Shown in pieces: positions 1 to 7,295 of a DNA stretch of 45,451 nucleotides. This DNA comes from an uncultured Bacteroidales bacterium (GTDB taxonomy: Bacteria > Bacteroidota > Bacteroidia > Bacteroidales > FEN-979): the NCBI GenBank assembly GCA_903926565.1, contig CAIYJU010000102.1, positions 1 to 45,451 on the forward strand. The letters are read 5' to 3'. The first letter of the stretch is position 1, and every line of letters starts with the position of its first letter. Both the position numbers and the translations under genes were made by a program. A model generated the notes under the pieces. It searched no databases and was not told the origin of the DNA. It was given only the letters and a program-made list of their open reading frames with translations.

Positions 1-3000
1 GTACTATTTGCACTCAGTTATTTTTACATCCGCGCTCAGGAGCAGAAGTTGTACCTTGATTCCAAGCAGAGCAGCGACAAACAAGTAATACGGACAGTTC
101 TTGGTTTTAAAATGGAGGGTTTTTTAAAACCAATAAAAGACAACTCCGCCTGGGATGACATGGTAACACATGCAAAAACCAGGGATACAGCATGGGCAGG
201 CAAAAATCTCCCCCCAATCCTGTCAACGTTCAATATGAGCTACATTGGCAGCTATGATCTGGCAGGAAGAGTGATTTTTTCAGTTCATGACACAAGTGAC
301 ACCATTTTTTCGTTGACTGCGGGGCAGATAAAAGAGCTCTTTTCAGGTAAAACCACGTGGAACAGTTTCATTTTCCAGAACGGACAACTCTATGAGATTT
401 TCGGTTCGACGATTGTCCCTACTTTTGACATTAAGCGTCAGACCAGGCCAAACGGGTACCTCATTGCAGCCAGACTCTGGAACAAATCATATTGTGGTGA
501 GATTGAAGAAGCGACAGGGTTCATACTCAGAATCATGCAGAACCCAGTGACCATCCGGGATCAGGTTAAACAGGAAAACGAGGTGATTTATGAACTGCTC
601 AAAGCTACATCAGGGGAAAAACTGGGATTCATCGAATTTCAGCGACCAAACGAGTTGAACAGCGAATTAAACACATTAAGCTATTTTGCCATTGCAGCCT
701 CACTGATCCTGTTGATCGTATGTTTGGGCTTTTTGTATTGGATCAATCTGTGGATTTCAACACCACTGAAACAAATCACCAATAGTTTGTCAAGCGGGGA
801 TATAGGTTCAGTTAAAGACATCCTTGAAAAGCAGAATGAATTTGGAGATATCGCACGACTGATCCGCAGATTTCATACTCAGCAGGCAGATTTGATCAAG
901 AAAATTGCAGAGAAAAACCGGGCAGATGAACAGATATTAAAGTTATCTACTGCTGTTGAGCAGAGCGCAAATACCATCATGATTACCGACTTACAAGGTA
1001 AAATTGAATATGTAAACCAACGTTTTACAGAACTTACCGGCTATTCGGCAGAGGAAGCCATCGGTGAGAATCCACGGATTTTAAAATCAGGCTTGCAGGA
1101 TGCCGATTTTTATAAGACATTATGGGACACTATTTTATCCGGGAATGAATGGAAGGGAGAAATATATAACAGGAAGAAAAACGGCGATTTTTTCTGGGAA
1201 TCTACCAGCATCGCCCCAATTAAAAACAAGGAGGGCAAAGTCACCAACTTTATCGCCATCAAAGAAAACATTACTGACAGGAAGAAAGTTGAAAAAGATC
1301 TGTTTGAAAGCAACCTGAGGTATTCCACCCTGGTTCATAAACTGCCTGACCTGATTATCATACACCGGATGGGAAGGATCCTTTTTGCGAATGAAGCTGC
1401 ACTTTCAGTGATGGGTGCTACGCTTGAAGAGATCCTGGACAAGAATATCATGGAATTTATCGCAGAAGAGTCTAAAGCAACGGTAGTTGACAATTTACGA
1501 AAACGCAGTGAAGGCATTGAACAGGTAAGGGATTATGAGATAAAAGCGATTACCAAAAGCGGCGAGGTAATAGATACCATCATACGCAGTGACAACATTA
1601 TCTTTGACAACGAACCGGCAGTCATTGCCATTCTTATTGACATTACAGAAAGAAAGCGGATAGAAACCGATCTTCAGAAAGCAAAGGAGGAGGCTGAGCA
1701 TGCCAACCGCGCCAAATCAGAATTTCTTGCCACGATGAGCCATGAAATCAGGACCCCGATGAACGGAGTGATCGGTATGACAGAACTTGCACTCACAACC
1801 AACCTCACCTCCAGTCAGCGGGATTATCTTGAATCGATACAAACTTCGGCCTATTTGCTGCTAGATACCATCAACAACATCCTCGATTTCTCGAAAATCG
1901 AAGCAGGAAGGCTGGACATAGAGCATGTAGAGTTCAATATTTATGAGGTTCTCGAAAAAAGCGTGGATATTCTGACAGTAAAGGCCTTTGAAAAGAACCT
2001 GGAGTTATTGTGTGACATCGAACCCGGCTTGCCTGAGTACTTTTATGGAGATCCGCTGCGAATCAGGCAAATACTGGTAAATTTTATCAGCAACGCAATT
2101 AAGTTCACTGAAAAAGGCGAGATATGCATCTCAGCCAAAAAGCATCCTGACAGTTCATTGGAAAATGGTAAAATCAGCATCGTATTCAGTGTCAAGGATA
2201 CCGGAATAGGAATAGCCGAAGGCAACCAGGAACATATTTTCGATCAGTTCACCCAGGCAGACAATTCAACAACAAGAAAATATGGAGGAACCGGACTGGG
2301 GCTTTCCATTTCGCGCATGCTGACGATGATCATGAATGGGTTCTTAACTGTGGAGAGTAAACTTGGCGTCGGGAGCACATTCAGTTTTGTGTTACCCCTG
2401 GTGATAGCCCCCCGGCACGCGGCTTTGGACACCCAAAGACCAGATATTAAAAAAGTCCTGGTTGTGGATGATAACTATACGAACCTGAAGATCATGAAAG
2501 ACATGCTCAATTACTGGGGCATTGATTCCACAATTTGTTCAAACGGGGCGGAAGCACTGCAAATTCTAGAAACTGCCAGTGAAACAGAGTTTGTTTTTGA
2601 TCTTGTCATAGTTGATATGCACATGCCTGGAATGGATGGCATCGCAGTTGCTGAAAAGATCAGGGATAACCAGCGACTTAGACAGAAACCTGTTATTTTC
2701 ATGTACTCATCCGTTGAGAAAGAGAACATATTTGAGCGTTGCAAAGATCTTGGAATCGACCGTTATCTTACCAAGCCGGTAAAAATGAAGGACTTTTTTG
2801 ATCTCCTGCATATTGGGAATACACAAACAAATGAACAAACCAGCCAATCCATGCCAGCAAACGAAAATATATTTGCAATAGAACCGGGTAAAACGATTCT
2901 GATTGCCGAAGATAACAGCATCAACATGAAATTATTGACGGTGATGCTGTTAAAAACAGGGGTCCGGGTAATCTCTGCCATTAATGGAAATGAGGCAATC

Positions 3001-3273
3001 GCACAGTTCATAAACAACAAGGTTGACCTCATTTTCATGGATGTACACATGCCTGAAAAAGATGGTTTTCAGGCGACGATGGAGATTCGTAAAATTGAGA
3101 ATCCTGAACAACGGATTCCGATCATAGCCCTTACGGCCATCGCCATGCCGGGCGACCGTGAAAAGTGTATCTCAGCAGGCATGAATGATTATTTATCAAA
3201 ACCATTCCGCAAGGATGACCTGTTTGAAATCATCAGGAAATACCTTATGCCGGAAACCGAAGAAAAAATATGA
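1..3273 (+). CDS. Hybrid sensor histidine kinase (CHASE4-like, HAMP, 2 PAS, HisKA, HATPase, 2 REC), 5' end missing
   Basis: The reading frame is open from base 1, where it encodes the end of a hydrophobic helix, so the start lies outside the window; an in-frame TTG at 49 is not the real start. Numbering from that codon, residues 1-205 form an extracytoplasmic sensor with a CHASE4-like SAWDDM segment. A membrane helix (about 212-235) and a HAMP region follow, then two PAS/PAC units (about 306-540). The HisKA motif SHEIRTPMNG carries His565, and the ATPase has the N box QILVNFISNAIKFT and G boxes DTGIGIA and GGTGLGLS. Two receiver domains carry the phospho-acceptors Asp856 (VDMHMPGMDG) and Asp998 (MDVHMPEKDG). 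No DNA-binding output domain is present, so signalling probably passes to a separate phosphotransfer or effector protein. The stop overlaps the start of rlmD (ATGA), implying cotranscription. The ligand is unknown. Confidence 0.93.
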   Translation, partial: VLFALSYFYIRAQEQKLYLDSKQSSDKQVIRTVLGFKMEGFLKPIKDNSAWDDMVTHAKTRDTAWAGKNLPPILSTFNMSYIGSYDLAGRVIFSVHDTSDTIFSLTAGQIKELFSGKTTWNSFIFQNGQLYEIFGSTIVPTFDIKRQTRPNGYLIAARLWNKSYCGEIEEATGFILRIMQNPVTIRDQVKQENEVIYELLKATSGEKLGFIEFQRPNELNSELNTLSYFAIAASLILLIVCLGFLYWINLWISTPLKQITNSLSSGDIGSVKDILEKQNEFGDIARLIRRFHTQQADLIKKIAEKNRADEQILKLSTAVEQSANTIMITDLQGKIEYVNQRFTELTGYSAEEAIGENPRILKSGLQDADFYKTLWDTILSGNEWKGEIYNRKKNGDFFWESTSIAPIKNKEGKVTNFIAIKENITDRKKVEKDLFESNLRYSTLVHKLPDLIIIHRMGRILFANEAALSVMGATLEEILDKNIMEFIAEESKATVVDNLRKRSEGIEQVRDYEIKAITKSGEVIDTIIRSDNIIFDNEPAVIAILIDITERKRIETDLQKAKEEAEHANRAKSEFLATMSHEIRTPMNGVIGMTELALTTNLTSSQRDYLESIQTSAYLLLDTINNILDFSKIEAGRLDIEHVEFNIYEVLEKSVDILTVKAFEKNLELLCDIEPGLPEYFYGDPLRIRQILVNFISNAIKFTEKGEICISAKKHPDSSLENGKISIVFSVKDTGIGIAEGNQEHIFDQFTQADNSTTRKYGGTGLGLSISRMLTMIMNGFLTVESKLGVGSTFSFVLPLVIAPRHAALDTQRPDIKKVLVVDDNYTNLKIMKDMLNYWGIDSTICSNGAEALQILETASETEFVFDLVIVDMHMPGMDGIAVAEKIRDNQRLRQKPVIFMYSSVEKENIFERCKDLGIDRYLTKPVKMKDFFDLLHIGNTQTNEQTSQSMPANENIFAIEPGKTILIAEDNSINMKLLTVMLLKTGVRVISAINGNEAIAQFINNKVDLIFMDVHMPEKDGFQATMEIRKIENPEQRIPIIALTAIAMPGDREKCISAGMNDYLSKPFRKDDLFEIIRKYLMPETEEKI

Positions 3274-4676
3274 TTTACGAAAATGTAGAGATCATCGATG
3301 CCGGTGCTGAAGGGATGGCTGTAGGCAAAATCAATGATAAGGTTGTATTTGTCCCTTTTGTCGTTCCCGGTGATGTGATCGATGTTCAGATAACAAGAAA
3401 GAAAAAGAAATTCCTTGAAGGTAAAGCAGTTCATTTTCATCACTATTCTCCTAAAAGAGTTGAACCGCATTGTTCGCATTTCGGACTTTGCGGGGGGTGC
3501 CGGTGGCAGGGAATGAAGTATGAGGAGCAGCTATACTACAAACAAAAACAGGTTTACGAAAGCCTTACCAGGATTGGCAGGCTGGAAAACCCGGTCATTT
3601 CACCCATCCTCCCCTCCCCAAAAACAAGGTACTATCGCAATAAACTCGATTACACCTTCTCCAACCACCGATGGCTGACCGATGAAGACAGGAATGTTGA
3701 ACCGGGAACTGCAAACACCAACGCACTTGGATTTCATGTTCCGCAATTCTTTGATAAAGTAGTTGATATCCTTGAATGTTTTCACATGAAGGATCCCTCG
3801 AACGCCATCCGTACCGAGGCCAGAAAATATGCCATGGAGCATCACCTTACATTTTATGATGTACGAACATGGCAGGGATTTTTGCGCAACCTGATCATTC
3901 GCAACACCGAAGCCGGCGGACTGATGGTTATCCTTGTTGTCAGGAGCATGGAGGATCACCTCGTGCCGATGCTGGAACATCTTTCTGGTCTGTTTCCAGA
4001 GATCACCAGTTTCTTTTATGTGATCAATCCGAAGCAGAATGATACCATTTATGATCTGGAATTTCATCTTTTCAAGGGGGAACCATACATCACGGAAAGG
4101 ATGCCCGCTTTCAAACCAGGGGGAAAAGAGGTTGAATTTCGCATTGGACCTGCCTCCTTTTTTCAAACCAATTCATTCCAGGCAATAAACCTTTATAAAA
4201 TTACTGCTGAACTTGCGATGTTCAAGGGCGACGAACTTGTTTACGACCTGTATACCGGCACCGGAACAATTGCAAACTTTGTTGCGCCGTATGTTAAAAA
4301 AGTCGTTGGAATTGAATCAGTTGCCGCTGCCATTGCAGATGCGGAAATAAACTCTGCCATCAACAAAATCCCGAATACCATTTTTTTTACAGGGGAGGCT
4401 GAAAAAATTCTGACCCCTGAATTTATTGCAGGACAGGGGAAGCCGCAAATCATTATCACCGATCCGCCACGTAACGGAATGCACGAAAGAGTAGTTCGAA
4501 CCATCATGGATGTTGGTCCCGAAAAGATCGTTTATGTCAGTTGTAATCCTGCAACCCAGGCCAGGGATATTGCCTTGTTAACTGAGCAGTATCTTTTAGA
4601 AACCTGTCAACCCGTCGATATGTTCCCGCATACCCAGCATGTAGAAAATATTGCCTTGCTGATACGCAGAGATTAG
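3270..4676 (+). CDS. rlmD: 23S rRNA (uracil-5-)-methyltransferase, RlmD/RumA family
   Basis: SAM-dependent m5U methyltransferase of the TrmA/RumA family, cytoplasmic. It starts with a TRAM-like RNA-binding domain (about residues 1-58). The 4Fe-4S cysteines follow as Cys68, Cys74 and Cys77 (CSHFGLCGGC), with Cys170 as the likely fourth ligand. The SAM-binding motif is YDLYTGTGT, and the catalytic cysteine is Cys425 in YVSCNPATQARD. The length of 468 aa is usual for the family. The gene overlaps the preceding kinase by ATGA and converges on aroK, whose stop codon shares bases with this one. Bacteroidota paralogues may target U747 or U1939, so the exact 23S position is inferred only. Confidence 0.93.
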   Translation: MIYENVEIIDAGAEGMAVGKINDKVVFVPFVVPGDVIDVQITRKKKKFLEGKAVHFHHYSPKRVEPHCSHFGLCGGCRWQGMKYEEQLYYKQKQVYESLTRIGRLENPVISPILPSPKTRYYRNKLDYTFSNHRWLTDEDRNVEPGTANTNALGFHVPQFFDKVVDILECFHMKDPSNAIRTEARKYAMEHHLTFYDVRTWQGFLRNLIIRNTEAGGLMVILVVRSMEDHLVPMLEHLSGLFPEITSFFYVINPKQNDTIYDLEFHLFKGEPYITERMPAFKPGGKEVEFRIGPASFFQTNSFQAINLYKITAELAMFKGDELVYDLYTGTGTIANFVAPYVKKVVGIESVAAAIADAEINSAINKIPNTIFFTGEAEKILTPEFIAGQGKPQIIITDPPRNGMHERVVRTIMDVGPEKIVYVSCNPATQARDIALLTEQYLLETCQPVDMFPHTQHVENIALLIRRD

Positions 4677-5188
4677 CACCCGGCTGGGCTGTTTCGCAAT
4701 TTTTCCAGGAGAGATTCCACATCGCAATTTTCGCCAGCCATGATAATATCAGCCTGGTTATAAAAATACGACCGATCCCGGAGTTGGGCAGCGACAGTAA
4801 TTTCAAGGTCCCCTGCCGGAATATTCTTAAGCAGCGGCCTTTTACGTTTCACCATTTTAAGCCTGGCAAGCAGGGCTGGCAATTCCCAGTTCAGATAAAT
4901 TGAGGTCCCCGCCATTTTTATCACTTCCATATTGTCAAAAAAACACGGGGTTCCACCACCTGTTGAAATCACAACATCTTCGATCTGCGTTGTTTCGGCC
5001 AGCAATGATCGCTCTATTATCCGAAAAGCCTGTTCGTCGTATTTTTCAAAAAAATCAAGAACACTGATCTTGTAACGTTCTTCAAATAAATAGTCAAGGT
5101 CAATGAACTGAACATTGAGTTTTTCAGCCAGTTGCCTGCCAAGATTGGATTTTCCGGAGGCCATGTAACCTATCAGGTAGATGCGCAT
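4673..5188 (-). CDS. aroK: Shikimate kinase
   Basis: Phosphorylates shikimate to shikimate-3-phosphate in the chorismate pathway, which also feeds MqnA encoded downstream. Starting from ATG at 5188 the protein is 171 aa, the usual size, and begins directly with the core strand MRIYLIG and the Walker A loop GYMASGKS (residues 7-14). Asp30/Asp32 (DLD) and Arg57 are the expected magnesium/shikimate residues, STGGGTP at 75-81 is the shikimate-binding loop, and KRKRPLL at 114-120 is the lid. An upstream in-frame ATG at 5239 would add 17 residues unlike the family, so it is rejected. The stop codon overlaps that of rlmD on the other strand. Confidence 0.92.
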   Translation of the reverse strand: MRIYLIGYMASGKSNLGRQLAEKLNVQFIDLDYLFEERYKISVLDFFEKYDEQAFRIIERSLLAETTQIEDVVISTGGGTPCFFDNMEVIKMAGTSIYLNWELPALLARLKMVKRKRPLLKNIPAGDLEITVAAQLRDRSYFYNQADIIMAGENCDVESLLEKLRNSPAGC

Positions 5189-5214
5189 AGCGGTAAAAGT
5201 ATGAAAAATATTAG

Positions 5215-5222
5215 TACCTTTG
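5215..5222 (+). promoter_or_regulatory. Bacteroidota -7 promoter element for the DUF1573-yajC-YbbR-coaE genes
   Basis: TACCTTTG matches the Bacteroidota consensus TAnnTTTG and lies 22 bp before the lipoprotein ATG at 5245. No clear -33 TTTG is seen, so the call rests on the -7 match and its position. Confidence 0.5.
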
Positions 5223-5244
5223 CACCGTTTAAAATGCAAACTTC

Positions 5245-5724
5245 ATGAAAGGCCAAACACTTTCAATTTTAGTAATATTTATTGTTTTGCTGACATTTTC
5301 AGGCTGCAGGCAGGGTGGTTCTGCCGGGCAGGAATTAATCCCTGCAGATTTGGTTAACAATCCCAATTCCGCCAGTGGCACTGCTGACAATGGAGCTCTT
5401 CCTGTTATTAAATTTGAAGAGGTTGAACATGATTTCGGCAGGATTATAGAGGGGGAATCAGTATCATATTCTTTCAATTTTTCGAACACAGGAAAATCCG
5501 ACCTCATTATTGCTGAAGTCAGCACATCCTGCGGGTGCACCGTTCCTTCTTACCCTAAAACCCCGATCCGGCCCGGGGAGAGCGGAGTGGTAAAGGTTGC
5601 TTTTAACAGCAATGGCAAACGCGGATACCAGTCTAAAAGTGTCGTGGTTACATCAAATACCCAACCCAATGCCACAGTGATCAGAATCAAAGCCCAGGTG
5701 GTGAACCCGACGACAGAAAAATAG
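5245..5724 (+). CDS. DUF1573 domain lipoprotein
   Basis: Secreted lipoprotein of 159 aa. The signal peptide ends in a lipobox (LTFSGC), with Cys21 as the lipidated residue. The rest, from about residue 50, is one DUF1573 Ig-like domain with the hallmark pattern HDFGRI, FNFSNTGKSDL and SCGCT. The family is common in Bacteroidota and has no established biochemical role. The position directly upstream of yajC, YbbR and coaE is the conserved order in Bacteroidales. A -7 element sits just upstream and an 80-bp spacer follows. Confidence 0.9.
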   Translation: MKGQTLSILVIFIVLLTFSGCRQGGSAGQELIPADLVNNPNSASGTADNGALPVIKFEEVEHDFGRIIEGESVSYSFNFSNTGKSDLIIAEVSTSCGCTVPSYPKTPIRPGESGVVKVAFNSNGKRGYQSKSVVVTSNTQPNATVIRIKAQVVNPTTEK

Positions 5725-5768
5725 GTTGTGAGATAATAAAAAGTTGATTCATTTAATTGCATGGCATT

Positions 5769-5793
5769 AAATCGTAAATTTTAAATCGTAAAT
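5769..5793. repeat. Short direct repeat AAATCGTAAAT, two copies
   Basis: The 11-mer AAATCGTAAAT occurs at 5769-5779 and 5783-5793 in the spacer before yajC. A reverse-complement copy of its core (ATTTACGATT) lies at 15877-15886 between pyrG and gap. The function is unknown. Confidence 0.6.
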
Positions 5794-5804
5794 AATAAAT
5801 CTGT

Positions 5805-6134
5805 ATGACAAATCTATTAAACATTCTTTTAATGGCTCCACAGGGCCAGGGTGCCCAGCAGAATGGCTGGCTCTCTTTTTTGCCCCTTGTTCTGATCATC
5901 GTTGTTTTCTATTTCTTTTTCATCCGTCCGCAGATGAAGCGTTCAAAAGATCAGAAAAAATTCAAGGAGAGCCTTCAGAAAGGTCAGAAAATAATTACCA
6001 TTGGCGGTATTCATGGCAGGATCGTTGAGATCCAGGAAACCACTGTAACCATTGAGGTTGAAAACAGCGTTCGACTCCGTATAGAGAAAACTGCGGTTGC
6101 CATGGATAACAGTCAAACGATCGAAGCAAAGTAA
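5805..6134 (+). CDS. yajC: Preprotein translocase subunit YajC
   Basis: Single-pass inner-membrane protein of 109 aa, an accessory part of the SecDF-YajC complex assisting Sec export. A short glutamine-rich N-terminus is followed by one membrane helix (about 22-41, ending YFFFIRPQ), the family signature RPQMKRSKDQKKF and the small cytosolic domain GQKIITIGGIHGRI. Size and sequence are typical. It is in line with the DUF1573 gene before it and the YbbR gene 20 bp after it. Confidence 0.95.
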   Translation: MTNLLNILLMAPQGQGAQQNGWLSFLPLVLIIVVFYFFFIRPQMKRSKDQKKFKESLQKGQKIITIGGIHGRIVEIQETTVTIEVENSVRLRIEKTAVAMDNSQTIEAK

Positions 6135-6154
6135 TCTGAGCAAATTCTTTTCCG

Positions 6155-6640
6155 ATGAAATCCGATTTCCTTGAATTCATCGGTAGTGCGCGCGAACGCC
6201 GCAGTGACAAATTTAGAACCCAGTTCTATATTTTCCTTGTTTGCCTGGTGCTTTCAATTTTCATCTGGGCCCTTGTGCGGCTTTCCAAAGAGTATTACTA
6301 TTCGGTGGAGTATCATCTTAATTACACCCAGATTCCTGCCCATCTCAGGATGGTGGATCAGTCGGATTCAACCATTTATCTTCGGATAAAAATCCAGGGC
6401 TTTGAATTCTTTTCTGAACAATTCATCATCAGGCAATACCGGGAGTATGAGGTAAGTTTGCGCAATGTCAGGTTGCGCTATCCCGGAGAACACATACAGG
6501 GGTATTTGCTCACGAACCGCATTGGCAAGGAGATTATTTCGCAAACGAATTTCCCGAATGAGGTGTATTTCGTTTCCCCGGATACCCTTTTCTTTGAATT
6601 TGAAAGAAAAAGCCAGAATAAACAGTCCCTCACTGAATAA
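6155..6640 (+). CDS. YbbR-like domain protein, membrane anchored
   Basis: 161-aa protein with a cytosolic N-terminus, one membrane helix (about residues 24-44) and an extracytoplasmic beta-rich region of about 110 residues resembling a single YbbR repeat. Relatives with several YbbR repeats include CdaR, a regulator of the diadenylate cyclase CdaA. No cyclase gene is next to it here, so a c-di-AMP link is not supported. It appears shorter than the roughly 300-residue Bacteroidales versions known to me. Identification rests on the topology and on the conserved place between yajC and coaE. Confidence 0.75.
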   Translation: MKSDFLEFIGSARERRSDKFRTQFYIFLVCLVLSIFIWALVRLSKEYYYSVEYHLNYTQIPAHLRMVDQSDSTIYLRIKIQGFEFFSEQFIIRQYREYEVSLRNVRLRYPGEHIQGYLLTNRIGKEIISQTNFPNEVYFVSPDTLFFEFERKSQNKQSLTE

Positions 6641-6665
6641 AAAGGCACCAATAACCACATATTGA

Positions 6666-7295
6666 ATGTTGAAAATCGGATTAACGGGCAATATCGGCAG
6701 CGGAAAAACACTTATTTCAGGTATGTTTTCCACCCTGGGTATCCCTATTTATCATGCAGATGAAGAATCGAAGAAATTCCTGGAGGATCCTTCTGTTAAG
6801 AATGAAATAGTGAGAAACTTTGGCTATGGGATTCTGACGACAAGCTATGAGATCAACAAAAGATCTCTTGCAACCATTGTATTTACAGATCCCAAATCAC
6901 TGAAGCAGCTCAATTCCATTCTCCATCCGAAAGTGATGCGGGATTTCCACAACTGGGCCTTACTTAATTCTGACCATCCATACGTGATCCAGGAAGCTGC
7001 CATTATTTTTGAAAGTGGCTTGCGCCAGGAGTTTGATTACGTGATTCATGTATCGTGCCCAAAAGAAATTGCCATCGACCGTGTCGTTAAAAGAGACAAA
7101 ATCGACGGCAATTCGGTGCTGTTAAGGATGCAGTTTCAACTGGAAGATGAAGAAAAAACCGGCTTATCTGATTTCGTAATCCGCAATGACGGTTCCGAAA
7201 TGGTCATACCACAAGTCATTTCCCTTCATCAGCAGTTGTTAGAGATTAGCTCTAAGCGCAACGATGACATTCCTTCCGGGGCTGCTGATGCCTGA
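6666..7295 (+). CDS. coaE: Dephospho-CoA kinase
   Basis: Last step of coenzyme A synthesis: ATP-dependent phosphorylation of the 3'-hydroxyl of dephospho-CoA. The P-loop GNIGSGKT is at residues 8-15. It is followed by HADEESKKFL, the LHPKVMRDFHNW region and the EAAIIFESGL segment typical of CoaE, then a lid around VVKRDKIDG. At 209 aa it is slightly long. The last 18 codons and the stop (7239-7295) overlap the convergent TonB receptor gene. The ATG lies 25 bp after the YbbR gene, suggesting one transcript. Confidence 0.95.
   Translation: MLKIGLTGNIGSGKTLISGMFSTLGIPIYHADEESKKFLEDPSVKNEIVRNFGYGILTTSYEINKRSLATIVFTDPKSLKQLNSILHPKVMRDFHNWALLNSDHPYVIQEAAIIFESGLRQEFDYVIHVSCPKEIAIDRVVKRDKIDGNSVLLRMQFQLEDEEKTGLSDFVIRNDGSEMVIPQVISLHQQLLEISSKRNDDIPSGAADA

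Noticed and set aside
3600..4166. 188-aa minus-strand open frame inside rlmD
   Set aside because: It lies wholly opposite a well-supported gene, and its product has no recognisable motif.
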